From positions 54,148,374 through 54,212,373 of the forward strand of contig OY759270.1 in the NCBI GenBank assembly GCA_963662155.1: a stretch of 64,000 bases of DNA. The letters are read 5' to 3'. This DNA comes from Lamellibrachia columna (taxonomy: Eukaryota > Annelida > Polychaeta > Sabellida > Siboglinidae). A program made the position numbers and the translations under genes. Shown one piece after another: positions 62,001-64,000 of the stretch. The notes below the pieces were generated by a model. That model saw only the letters and a list, made by a program, of their open reading frames with translations, searched no databases and was not told the origin of the DNA. Position 1 is the first letter of the stretch. The number at the start of each line of letters is the position of its first letter.

Positions 62001-63309
62001 CGCCGAACTAAATCTAGCGAGAAGCGCCTGGTTTTGGCATGGCGCATCACATCTAGTTACAAAGGTTACCTTCATGCATATTGATTATAATGTTATAAGT
62101 GACCTTCTTTTCAAATTGGATGAGTAGTTTTTAAGAGTTATTAACAGTTTTTAAAACATGACATTTCACACACTGCACCTTATCAAGGGCAGCTTGGACA
62201 GTGGCCTCACTCTCCGTGTCTAAAGCCGACGTCGCTTCATCAAGCAGGAGGATTCTGGGATCACGGATGAGGGCACGGGCGATGGCGATTCGCTGTTTCT
62301 GTCCCCCGCTCAATTGTGCTCCACGCTCACCAACCAATGTATCATATTTCTGTGAAGAAATAACTACTGTAATTCGTAATCCTACTTTGTAAAATGACTA
62401 CACAGGGTATATTATTCGTCATATTTTGTATATTACGTATCTTTTATTCCCATTGTGAAATAAAAATACAAAACATTTGATAAATATTCAGCAAATTTTG
62501 TATAAAGAACTATGTGGACTAGCTCACATCATTGTTAAACCATTAGTTTCACACCAAAATTACTTTTGTTGTAAGGAACAAACACAAACCTTGGGTAGTT
62601 TTGTGATGAAATCCTGTACATTAGCCTCAATAGCTACCTTCTCAATGTTGTTGTAAGGAACACAAACCTTGGGTAGTTTTGTGATGAAGTCATGTGCATT
62701 AACCTCAATAGCTGTCTTCTCAATGTTGTTCTAAGGAACACAAACCTTGGGTAGTTTCATAGTGAAGTCATGTACATTACTCTCAATAGCGGTTTTCTAA
62801 ATGTTGTTGTAAAGAAAACAAACCTTGGATAGTTTCATAATGAAGTCATGTACATTAACCTTAATAGCTGTTTTCTAAATGTTGTTGTAAAGAACACAAA
62901 CCTTGGGTAGTTTTGTGATGAAGTCATGTACATTAGCCTCAATAGCTGCCTTCTCAATGTTGTTGTAAGGAACACAAACCTTGGGTAGTTTCATGATGAA
63001 GTCATGTGCATTAGCCTCAATAGCTGCCTTCTCAATGTCAGTCTGACGGACACCCTCAAGGCCGTATCGTATGTTCTCGGCAATCGTTGTTGCGAACAAC
63101 ACGGGCTCCTGACTGACCACCCCAATCCGGTGTCGCAGCCATTGGACATTCAGCTCACTGATTGGCTTGTTGTCGATGTAGACGGCGCCACCGAGTGGGT
63201 CGTAGAAGCGCTGGATGAGCTGGATGACGGTGCTCTTGCCGCAGCCACTACCACCGACCAGGGCCACAGTCTGACCCACAGCTACGTCCAGACTCAGTCC
63301 ATTCAACAC
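21414..63309 (-). CDS. ABCB1: ABCB1-type (P-glycoprotein/MDR) full ABC transporter, 3' two-thirds, 17 coding exons (gene span)
   Basis: This is a multi-exon gene read right to left. The exons are 62980-63309, 62179-62349, 60473-60634, 58562-58607, 55545-55639, 44944-45090, 43891-43995, 43535-43612, 43001-43084, 40898-41101, 40317-40417, 39737-39877, 35331-35487, 34736-34933, 32369-32575, 24584-24730 and 21414-21605. Together they are 2565 nt, an unbroken frame of 854 codons plus stop. The joined product has NBD1 (Walker A, Q-loop, LSGGQ, Walker B, H-loop), an acidic linker, TMD2 and NBD2. Both Walker B motifs keep the catalytic Glu, so both ATP sites should hydrolyse. Family knowledge: these plasma-membrane pumps export hydrophobic drugs, toxins or lipids. 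TMD1 and the 5' end are off the right edge. Assignment to ABCB1 rather than a sister ABCB full transporter is by overall resemblance; invertebrates often have several co-orthologues. Confidence 0.93.
21968..22803. mobile_element. ~0.83-kb non-autonomous element, mariner-like ends with TA flanks
   Basis: The left end CCGTATTTGACCGTGCTATC (after TA at about 21968) is matched, inverted, by GATAGCCCGGTCAAATACTG (followed by TA at about 22802). About 30 bp pair with few mismatches. The interior has no intact transposase. It sits in the intron between exons 16 and 17 of the ABCB1-type gene. Confidence 0.7.
22801..23083. repeat. (TA)n/(TATG)n microsatellite
   Basis: A TA tract with TATATG and TGTGTA interruptions. 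It abuts inverted-repeat elements on both sides. Confidence 0.95.
23084..24291. mobile_element. ~1.2-kb pogo/Tigger-like element, non-autonomous
   Basis: The left end CAGTAGTACCTGCCTTCAAC (then GGACC) is matched inverted at the right end by GTTGAAGGATGGTACTAC (about 24273-24290). Both ends carry GATGAGSGGACACCTG-like subterminal motifs. TA flanks are present. The interior has short open frames without a clear catalytic motif. Confidence 0.68.
24292..24385. repeat. AT-rich microsatellite
   Basis: TA and TTATA runs around ACAGGGCCTGT, a short palindrome. Confidence 0.85.
24584..24730 (-). CDS. ABCB1: ABCB1-type exon 16 of window: NBD2 signature and Walker B
   Basis: This exon has 49 codons in phase 0, acceptor TTGCAG and donor AAG|GTGAGG. 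It encodes [10 protein letters not shown], the signature MSGGQKQR (Met for the usual Leu; joined residues 755-762), Walker [13 protein letters not shown] with catalytic Glu780, and ends DTESEK. The Leu-to-Met change at the first signature position is conservative. The exon lies 80-100 bp beyond the far end of the 55-bp array. Confidence 0.95.
24820..32404 (-). repeat. 55-bp tandem array seeded by ABCB1 exon 15 3' end and donor (~138 units)
   Basis: The whole 7.6-kb intron body is a 55-bp minisatellite. On the minus strand each unit has 36 nt matching the exon end (codons [12 protein letters not shown]), then GTAATG and a pyrimidine-rich run ending CTTCAG, 19 nt in all. The exon 15 end (32369-32404) is the parental unit. 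Variants near the exon are more diverse, with GTGGCTC and GTCTCTC forms. Units from about 25100 to 30000 also show higher-order duplication. The short reading frames on this strand are a consequence of the repeat and not separate genes. Confidence 0.95.
32369..32575 (-). CDS. ABCB1: ABCB1-type exon 15 of window: NBD2 Q-loop
   Basis: This exon has 69 codons in phase 0, acceptor GGCTGTAG and donor CAG|GTAATG. It encodes [20 protein letters not shown], then the Q-loop LVSQEPVLF (Gln697), [13 protein letters not shown], and ends [12 protein letters not shown]. The last 36 nt plus donor are the parent of the 7.6-kb 55-bp array that fills the next intron. The copy nearest the exon and several others share its GTGGCTC variant, while most units read GTCTCTC. 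I placed the donor at the first GT after the open frame; any of the downstream identical donors could in principle be used. Confidence 0.92.
32576..33324. other. ABCB1 intron, mostly unique; 35-bp triplet repeat at its end
   Basis: No gene is seen. At 33230-33320 TATCTAGCC[TC][TG]ATGAGATAT units repeat three times at about 35 bp. Confidence 0.6.
33325..33560 (-). mobile_element. highly decayed CR1-like 3' fragment
   Basis: The plus-strand text AGACATATTCACACTGCTAG and TTGTTCCATTCATTTATCAT parallels the antisense of the CR1 3' coding end at 11.85-11.9 kb. The rest is too diverged to translate. Confidence 0.55.
33975..34775 (-). repeat. 50-bp tandem array seeded by ABCB1 exon 14 3' end and donor (~16 units)
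   Basis: Each ~50-bp unit contains, on the minus strand, the FYDPTHGSL coding end of exon 14 followed by GTGAGTACTTTCC intron sequence. The unit nearest the exon is the exon itself (34736 onwards). Some units keep CCCTT|GTGAGT, others read CCCTT|GAGAGT and have lost the donor GT. A few units are shortened. Confidence 0.9.
34736..34933 (-). CDS. ABCB1: ABCB1-type exon 14 of window: NBD2 A-loop to Walker A
   Basis: This exon has 66 codons in phase 0, acceptor ATTGCAG and donor CTT|GTGAGT. It contains the A-loop aromatic segment VQFRYPSRP and Walker [10 protein letters not shown] (joined residues 649-657), and ends [11 protein letters not shown]. Its final ~28 nt plus donor are the parent of a 50-bp array that continues to about 33975. 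Confidence 0.95.
34940..35330. other. ABCB1 intron between exons 13 and 14
   Basis: AT-rich unique sequence. No gene, repeat or regulatory motif is recognised. Confidence 0.6.
35331..35487 (-). CDS. ABCB1: ABCB1-type exon 13 of window: TM12 and start of NBD2
   Basis: This is a 157-nt exon: the last base of Met555 plus 52 codons, leaving in phase 0. The acceptor is GTTGCAG and the donor CCG|GTGAGG. It encodes [20 protein letters not shown] and then [20 protein letters not shown], i.e. TM12 and the helix leading into NBD2. A 3.2-kb CR1 element in opposite orientation begins about 25-30 bp upstream of the acceptor, so the branch point may lie inside retrotransposon sequence. Confidence 0.93.
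35515..35853 (+). pseudogene. CR1 ORF1 3' part: SGNH-esterase-like domain
   Basis: The plus frame reads [20 protein letters not shown], then [20 protein letters not shown], and [20 protein letters not shown] before a stop. The DGLHLT..G block is the Asp/His motif of SGNH hydrolases, which CR1-type elements encode in ORF1. The 5' part, with the Ser nucleophile block, is missing; the element is 5'-truncated here. In this frame the bases left of about 35515 are antisense ABCB1 exon. Confidence 0.75.
35940..38745 (+). mobile_element. CR1-clade LINE ORF2 (APE endonuclease + RT), nearly full, inactivated
   Basis: The plus strand carries [33 protein letters not shown] and SSDHNQIHF (endonuclease), [99 protein letters not shown] and [12 protein letters not shown]. 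This order and wording is CR1. Defects are a frameshift at about 35990, a stop at about 36170, a frameshift at about 37590-37600, and Asn for the second active-site Asp (FADN). The 3' end has TTGCCATCT...AGATGGCAA (hairpin) and a short TTGTTAAATC repeat. Together with the ORF1 piece it occupies 35515-38745 in an ABCB1 intron, antisense to the gene. Confidence 0.92.
38746..39305. repeat. low-complexity CATGGTA/TACCATG region in ABCB1 intron
   Basis: Between about 38865 and 39150 CCATGG, ATGGTA and TACCAT motifs recur on both strands, with TTTCAAAACACCA[TC]GG three to four times at ~57-60 bp spacing. It is palindrome-rich and non-coding. Confidence 0.65.
39306..39802 (-). repeat. 71-bp tandem array seeded by ABCB1 exon 12 3' end and donor (7 units)
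   Basis: Units start at 39306, 39377, 39448, 39519, 39590, 39661 and 39732, exactly 71 bp apart. The rightmost is the genuine exon end with CAT|GTAAGT. About 61 of the 71 bases are exon-derived. Donors vary among units: intact in the unit at 39590, CAA|GTAAGT at 39448, and the GT lost in the unit at 39661, which reads GCAAG. Because 71 is not a multiple of 3, copies are in different frames. Confidence 0.92.
39737..39877 (-). CDS. ABCB1: ABCB1-type exon 12 of window: TM11
   Basis: This is a 141-nt exon: one base to finish Lys508, 46 codons, then two bases of Met555. The acceptor is TTTACAG and the donor CAT|GTAAGT. It contains the TM11 region ([20 protein letters not shown]) and ends LKFLDVF. 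The last ~60 nt and the donor are the parent of a 71-bp tandem array running downstream (39306-39802). Confidence 0.93.
39878..40316. other. ABCB1 intron between exons 11 and 12
   Basis: Unique AT-rich sequence with no recognisable feature. The neighbouring intron at 40418-40897 is the same. Confidence 0.55.
40317..40417 (-). CDS. ABCB1: ABCB1-type exon 11 of window: intracellular loop 4
   Basis: This is a 101-nt exon: 33 codons plus two bases of a Lys codon. The acceptor is CCTCCAG and the donor CAA|GTGGGT. It encodes [20 protein letters not shown] and then [13 protein letters not shown], matching the family's IATEAIENFRTVVSLT...VPYR segment. The split codon is completed by the first base of the next exon, the same phase as in vertebrates. 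Confidence 0.93.
40898..41101 (-). CDS. ABCB1: ABCB1-type exon 10 of window: TM9-TM10
   Basis: This exon has 68 codons in phase 0, acceptor TCGGCAG and donor AAG|GTGGGT. It starts [13 protein letters not shown] and has two hydrophobic helices ([20 protein letters not shown] and the following [12 protein letters not shown]). It ends in the cytoplasmic GLLEGAGK, equivalent to the ELEGSGK of vertebrate P-glycoprotein. The intron before it is almost entirely a 29-bp minisatellite. Confidence 0.94.
41172..42690 (+). repeat. 29-bp minisatellite with an 87-bp higher-order unit (~52 copies)
   Basis: The unit is ACAGCACTAGCCCCAGAACC then ATGACAAAT. From about 41370 to 41990 three variants (ATGACAAAT, ATGACAAAC, ATGGCAAAC) alternate in strict order, giving an 87-bp higher-order repeat. 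The array occupies most of the intron 5' of exon 10 and shows no exon homology. Confidence 0.92.
43001..43084 (-). CDS. ABCB1: ABCB1-type exon 9 of window: coupling loop ([12 protein letters not shown])
   Basis: This exon has 28 codons in phase 0, acceptor CCCTTAG and donor GGG|GTCAGT. It reads [20 protein letters not shown] and then TDASAVHG, closely following the family's WFDD...[12 protein letters not shown] segment. A decayed second copy of its 5' half, with its own acceptor, sits just upstream at about 43111-43173. Confidence 0.93.
43111..43173 (-). pseudogene. decayed duplicate of ABCB1 exon 9 5' half
   Basis: On the minus strand GTTGCAG is followed by codons IGHFYDPRR, matching the IGYFDDPRR of exon 9. 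After a ~14-nt insertion comes ATGGTGC-like sequence resembling STGA. It then drifts out of frame and no donor is evident. It lies between exon 8 and exon 9 (acceptor side of exon 9), so it looks like a vestigial duplicated exon. Confidence 0.7.
43535..43612 (-). CDS. ABCB1: ABCB1-type exon 8 of window: TM8 end and intracellular loop 3
   Basis: This exon has 26 codons in phase 0, acceptor TTTCCAG and donor CAG|GTAGGA. It encodes [20 protein letters not shown] and then KALLRQ, the conserved start of the cytoplasmic extension (compare the LTKRLRYMVFRSMLRQ-type motif of the family). In the family this segment forms the coupling helix that docks on an NBD. Confidence 0.92.
43891..43995 (-). CDS. 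ABCB1: ABCB1-type exon 7 of window: TM7-TM8 loop and TM8
   Basis: This exon has 35 codons in phase 0, acceptor TTTGTAG and donor CAG|GTCAGT. A short extracellular loop ([15 protein letters not shown]) is followed by the hydrophobic helix [20 protein letters not shown]. Length and order match the corresponding exon of vertebrate ABCB1. Confidence 0.92.
43996..44943. other. ABCB1 intron between exons 6 and 7
   Basis: Unique, AT-rich. A TATAATATGATA-type run lies at about 44560. Nothing coding or repetitive is recognised. Confidence 0.5.
44944..45090 (-). CDS. ABCB1: ABCB1-type exon 6 of window: start of TMD2 (TM7)
   Basis: This exon has 49 codons in phase 0, acceptor TGTCACAG and donor GAT|GTGAGT. 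It encodes [20 protein letters not shown] followed by a hydrophobic stretch with several glycines ([19 protein letters not shown]), the seventh transmembrane helix of the family. It ends FSLFLD, equivalent to the IFSKII region of vertebrate P-glycoprotein. The intron on its 5' side holds a 26-bp minisatellite and the nested LINE block. Confidence 0.92.
45246..45530 (+). repeat. 26-bp minisatellite (~11 copies), left half of a split array
   Basis: The unit is GACACTCCAACATTGCAATA then ATAGAT. The same motif resumes at about 55430-55475 (CCAACACTGCAATGATAG). The 9.9 kb between them is LINE material, so the array was probably split by that insertion. Confidence 0.9.
45536..45860 (+). pseudogene. 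older LINE, piece 1 of 3: reverse transcriptase N-terminal part
   Basis: Plus-strand frames read [38 protein letters not shown] and [16 protein letters not shown]. These are the fingers region of a non-LTR reverse transcriptase (K...G....NYR.ISL). There are several frameshifts. It breaks off after LRTQ, where the family continues into the FGFR..R segment found 5.9 kb away at 51770. Confidence 0.78.
46135..47180 (+). repeat. 58-bp minisatellite (~18 near-identical copies) directly upstream of a LINE ORF1
   Basis: The unit contains ACGTTACCACGTTGCAGTGT and CCCTTGACGGCTAAACCACA. Copies differ essentially only by AAGATCCC versus AAGTTCCC, so amplification is recent. The array ends within about 15 bp of the first ATG of a LINE ORF1 remnant. 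It could therefore be a tandem-monomer 5' UTR, though this is inference. Confidence 0.93.
47190..48060 (+). pseudogene. LINE ORF1 remnant (coiled-coil, RNA-binding type)
   Basis: It starts ATGTCTTCTAATAATCC ([16 protein letters not shown]). A 21-bp local duplication and a frameshift follow, then [20 protein letters not shown], a charged coiled-coil ([20 protein letters not shown]), EQYSR, stop, [10 protein letters not shown], and after an insertion [20 protein letters not shown] and [11 protein letters not shown]. That order (coiled coil, then YSRR.NLRI, then CHRLG) is the RRM-like ORF1 of Jockey/CR1/L1-type LINEs. It is interrupted by an inverted endonuclease fragment at about 47535-47655. 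Confidence 0.75.
47535..47655 (-). repeat. inverted copy of the LINE endonuclease start inside ORF1
   Basis: On the minus strand it encodes [20 protein letters not shown] and then VICLQEC. About 120 bp of this is the near-identical inverse of 48548-48663 on the plus strand. Confidence 0.75.
48548..50880 (+). pseudogene. LINE ORF2 remnant: APE endonuclease and reverse transcriptase
   Basis: Plus-strand pieces include [17 protein letters not shown], then [20 protein letters not shown] and NLLIINKNG (endonuclease), [15 protein letters not shown] (SNH/SDH site), [20 protein letters not shown] and [10 protein letters not shown] (RT palm), and [20 protein letters not shown] (thumb). The sequence is AT-rich with many stops and frameshifts, so it is inactive. 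It follows the ORF1 remnant and belongs to the same element. Confidence 0.78.
51105..51768 (+). repeat. C-rich CACGC/CAGACA minisatellite and LINE 3' tail
   Basis: From 51105 to about 51640 there are ~15-16-bp units of the form CACGCCCACGCAGACA. Beyond them the sequence returns to unique DNA and ends at 51740-51768 with AATAAACTATTTCTGATTCT and GATTCT. Short TTCTGA tails of this kind end many APE-class LINEs, so I place the 3' end of the younger LINE here. It abuts piece 2 of the older LINE. Confidence 0.75.
51770..52003 (+). pseudogene. older LINE, piece 2 of 3: reverse transcriptase palm
   Basis: It reads [19 protein letters not shown], stop, [20 protein letters not shown] and [20 protein letters not shown]. 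This contains the first catalytic Asp motif ([10 protein letters not shown]). It joins naturally to piece 1 on the left and to piece 3 at about 53968 on the right; a 1.96-kb insertion separates it from piece 3. Confidence 0.8.
52004..53967. mobile_element. 1.96-kb insertion inside the older LINE, contains a dispersed AGCGCC/GGCGCT repeat
   Basis: The block separates RT pieces that are adjacent in the family, so it is an insertion. Its left part has two copies of a GTCATGTC[TA]AACA motif within 70 bp, then AT-rich unique DNA. From about 53530 it reads AAGTATTTATATAGCGCC, then CAGGCGCTTTACATACATGC, a hairpin-capable motif, then AATAA-rich DNA and a TGGGCAACTCATTCCACAGA segment. I recognise this as a repeat type seen in marine invertebrates but cannot name the family. 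No coding region is seen. Confidence 0.5.
53968..55425 (+). pseudogene. older LINE, piece 3 of 3: reverse transcriptase C-terminal half and tail
   Basis: It reads [20 protein letters not shown], then [19 protein letters not shown], with a degraded active-site motif (stop, VDDTTI), then the typical tail features [15 protein letters not shown] and [16 protein letters not shown]. In-frame stops and frameshifts make it non-functional. The last 0.57 kb before the terminus is an expanded 26-27-bp array. Confidence 0.8.
54826..55392 (+). repeat. 26-27-bp minisatellite inside the C-terminal end of a LINE (~21 copies)
   Basis: The unit is GAGGGGTGCAACTTCCTGGA then GGACAGC, with C/T and one-base length variants. 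It starts directly after LINE C-terminal codons reading [11 protein letters not shown]. It ends at codons reading VHYGLS followed by AGTCAAGTCAAG, which look like the LINE's own terminus. A one-unit ancestor would be ordinary LINE sequence. Confidence 0.85.
55430..55475 (+). repeat. 26-bp minisatellite, right half of the split array
   Basis: Two units reading CCAACACTGCAATGATAG and CCAACACTGCAATAAGAG match the array at 45246-45530. They lie immediately after the end of the LINE block. Confidence 0.8.
55545..55639 (-). CDS. ABCB1: ABCB1-type exon 5 of window: linker exon
   Basis: This is a 95-nt exon. It takes two bases to complete Asp237, then 31 codons ([15 protein letters not shown]... to PTVDT), and leaves in phase 0 at ACG|GTGAGA. 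The acceptor region reads CCCAGGTAG. Using the first AG with the one-base carry-over from exon 4 hits a stop; using the second AG (GTAG) keeps the frame. The two tandem AGs four bases apart could give a minor frame-shifted isoform. The product is an acidic, Ser/Thr-rich linker. It lies at the left end of a long gap to the next exon (10.5 kb) that is filled with nested LINEs. Confidence 0.85.
55690..57235 (+). repeat. ~30-bp minisatellite (CATGTTCAGGTTTGTGATCA), split by a LINE fragment
   Basis: Copies of a unit with CATGTTCAGGTTTGTGATCA occur at 55690-55975 and again at 56890-57235. The gap between the two blocks holds a (TA)n tract (about 56034-56082) and a minus-strand LINE 3' fragment. The two blocks look like one array interrupted by insertion. 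Confidence 0.82.
56200..56870 (-). mobile_element. LINE reverse transcriptase C-terminal fragment (5'-truncated, broken)
   Basis: Minus-strand frames read [38 protein letters not shown] and later [15 protein letters not shown] and [14 protein letters not shown]. This is the thumb/C-terminal part of a non-LTR reverse transcriptase (compare the R..LEY...W and WN.LP motifs). Stops and frameshifts interrupt it. The clade is not resolved. It sits inside the split ~30-bp minisatellite, in an ABCB1 intron and in the gene's own orientation. Confidence 0.75.
57238..58229 (+). repeat. 24-bp minisatellite (~41 copies)
   Basis: The unit reads GTGTGCTTGTACAC[CA]GTAG and then CCAGT. It is 8 codons long with no stop in several frames, so it produces 300-390-codon open frames on both strands. 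These are repeat artefacts and are not annotated as genes. Confidence 0.94.
58562..58607 (-). CDS. ABCB1: ABCB1-type exon 4 of window: small acidic linker exon
   Basis: This is a 46-nt exon, entering in phase 0 and leaving after one base of a codon. The acceptor is TTTCAG and the donor GTTG|GTAAGA. It encodes [15 protein letters not shown] and the first base of an Asp codon, i.e. the start of the acidic linker between NBD1 and TMD2, which is poorly conserved in the family. Support comes from both splice sites and from the only phase that keeps the downstream linker open. The linker's phosphorylation-regulated role in vertebrate P-glycoprotein is family knowledge and is not shown here. Confidence 0.8.
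58970..60415 (+). repeat. 50-bp minisatellite in ABCB1 intron (~29 copies)
   Basis: The unit contains GCCACTATTGGTGGGCCAAT and GAGCAAAACAATG[CG]TGATTC. Copies differ at a handful of positions. It lies between exons 3 and 4 of the gene and has no evident exon homology. Confidence 0.93.
60473..60634 (-). CDS. ABCB1: ABCB1-type exon 3 of window: NBD1 H-loop and C-terminus
   Basis: This exon has 54 codons in phase 0, with acceptor GGTGCAG. It starts [16 protein letters not shown], containing the H-loop His (joined residue 179). It ends LVTRQ, the place where vertebrate ABCB1 also has an exon boundary. No GT follows in frame; the only plausible donor is ACAG|GCAAGC, so this looks like a GC-AG intron. 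Reading past it hits a stop after about 16 codons. A 50-bp minisatellite fills most of the following intron (58970-60415). Confidence 0.9.
60635..62178. other. ABCB1 intron between exons 2 and 3, with an unidentified GC-rich patch
   Basis: Most of it is AT-rich unique sequence. At 61327-61509 the minus strand has a 60-codon open stretch without ATG ([20 protein letters not shown] and then [20 protein letters not shown]) that looks protein-like but that I do not recognise. It may be a transposon or exonised fragment. Confidence 0.4.
62179..62349 (-). CDS. ABCB1: ABCB1-type exon 2 of window: NBD1 signature and Walker B
   Basis: This exon has 57 codons, phase 0 at both ends, acceptor TTCACAG and donor AAG|GTGCAG. 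It opens with [10 protein letters not shown], which follows directly from the LPK end of the previous exon as in other ABCB full transporters. It carries the ABC signature LSGGQKQR (joined residues 123-130) and Walker [13 protein letters not shown] with catalytic Glu148. It ends at ALDK. In the family the signature loop completes the opposite ATP site, and the Walker B Glu polarises the attacking water. Nothing in the exon looks degenerate. Confidence 0.95.
62581..63048 (-). repeat. 78-bp tandem array seeded by ABCB1 exon 1 3' end and donor (6 units)
   Basis: Exact 78-bp steps start at 62581, 62659, 62737, 62815, 62893 and 62971. The last unit is the real exon end. Each unit is about 57 nt of exon (IEKAAIEAN...HDFI..LPK) plus about 21 nt of intron beginning GTTTGTG. 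Since 78 is 26 codons, the frame reads through the donor into the next unit until a TAG in the third. The AAG|GTTTGT donor (or a near copy) is kept in every unit. Confidence 0.93.
62980..63309 (-). CDS. ABCB1: ABCB1-type exon 1 of window: NBD1 Walker A to Q-loop
   Basis: This exon has 110 codons and is phase 0 at both ends. The acceptor is ...GCCTCAG and the donor AAG|GTTTGT. It encodes the N-terminal half of NBD1. Walker [10 protein letters not shown] is at joined residues 19-27, the FYDP segment at about 35-38, and the Q-loop VVSQEPVLF centres on Gln67. The exon ends in the helix read as HDFIMKLPK. In the family, Walker A binds the ATP phosphates and the Q-loop contacts Mg and couples to the transmembrane domains. 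The last 57 nt plus the donor are the parent of a 78-bp tandem array that starts immediately downstream (62581-63048). The preceding intron is packed with a 25-bp minisatellite. The upstream exon is outside the window, so the incoming phase is inferred from the family. Confidence 0.93.
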
Positions 63310-63349
63310 CTGAGGCAGACAATCACCATGAACACATAAACATACAGTA

Positions 63350-64000
63350 ACTGACCTGTACCCCGGGCCCAGTGACTGACCTGTACCCCTGGCCCAGTAA
63401 CTGACCTGTACCCCTGGCCCAGTAACTGGCCTGTACCCCTGGCCCAGTAACTGACCTGTATCCGTGGCCCAGTAACTTACCTGTAACTGACCTGTACACC
63501 TGGCCAAATAAATGACCTGTACCCCTGGCCCAGTAAATGACCTGTTCCACTGGCCTAGTAACTGAACTGTACCCCTGGCCCAGTAATTGACCTGTACCCT
63601 TGGCCCAGTAACTGACCTGTATCCCTGGCCCAGTAATTGACCTGTACCCCTGGCCCAGTAACTGCCCTGTACCCCTGGCCCAGTAACTGAACTTTACCTC
63701 TAGCCCAGTAACTGAACTAAACCCCTGGCCGAGTAACTGACTTGTACAACTGGCCCAGTAACTGACCTGTACCCCTGGTCCAGTAATTGACCTACTCCGC
63801 AGCCCAGTAACTGACCTGTACAGTTGGCCCAGTAACTGACCTGTACCCCTGGTCCAGTAACTGACCTATGCCCCAGTTCAGTAACTGACTTGTACCCATT
63901 GCCCAGTGATTTACCTGTACCACTGACCCAGTGACTGACCTGTACCACGGGACCAGTAACTGACCTGTACCCATGGCCCAGTAATTGACCTGTACACCTG
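63350..64000 (-). repeat. 25-bp minisatellite in the intron 5' of ABCB1 exon 1, runs off the window
   Basis: The unit on the plus strand is ACTGACCTGTACCCCTGGCCCAGTA with small changes; about 26 copies are visible and the array continues past 64000. It does not resemble the neighbouring exon. Confidence 0.92.

Noticed and set aside
21414..63309. Two separate ABC half-transporter genes instead of one full transporter
   Set aside because: All 17 exons join in compatible phases with NBD1, linker, TMD2 and NBD2 in order, and exon boundaries agree with those of full-length ABCB1 genes.
1..64000. tRNA, rRNA or other structured RNA genes
   Set aside because: No tRNA A/B-box arrangement or rRNA core sequence was noticed; a covariance-model search was not possible here.

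Overview
The window is eukaryotic, most likely from a marine invertebrate. The coding exons are short and bounded by canonical GT/AG sites. The transposons are of animal type: CR1 and other APE-class LINEs, a Polinton/Maverick remnant, a FLYWCH/MULE element, and pogo- and mariner-like terminal repeats. There is no operon structure. The species cannot be named from the sequence alone. Adding up the spans listed below, about a third of the window is minisatellite.

The only host gene I can support is the 3' two-thirds of an ABCB1-type (P-glycoprotein/MDR) full ABC transporter on the minus strand. It has 17 coding exons between 63309 and 21414. Joined at their splice sites, they give one uninterrupted 854-codon frame: NBD1 from its Walker A, the linker, TMD2, NBD2 and the stop. 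The first transmembrane domain and the 5' end lie to the right of the window. All canonical ATPase motifs of both nucleotide-binding domains are intact.

Left part (1-21400): a CR1 fragment; CpG-rich 30-bp and 46-bp minisatellites; a DDE-transposase remnant; a short element with 20-bp terminal inverted repeats; a FLYWCH/MULE transposon; a CR1 3' end; a 5'-truncated LINE with an intact reverse-transcriptase frame; a Polinton remnant (capsid-like and protease pieces on plus, protein-primed polymerase on minus); and another LINE 3' half. Middle (21414-45100): NBD2 and TMD2 exons with introns holding short inverted-repeat elements, a 7.6-kb 55-bp array, a nearly complete but broken CR1, and further arrays. 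Right part (45100-64000): one intron filled by nested LINEs inside a split minisatellite, then the linker and NBD1 exons separated by more arrays.

The most unusual signal is that four ABCB1 introns begin with tandem arrays (78, 71, 50 and 55 bp units) whose units are copies of the 3' end of the preceding exon plus its splice donor. The largest has about 138 units, each holding a 36-nt in-frame exon-like block between a pyrimidine-rich AG and a GT donor. The same kind of amplification occurs inside transposon coding regions (FLYWCH/MULE at three sites, Polinton polymerase, a LINE C-terminus). Short-unit tandem amplification of coding sequence therefore looks like a general habit of this genome.
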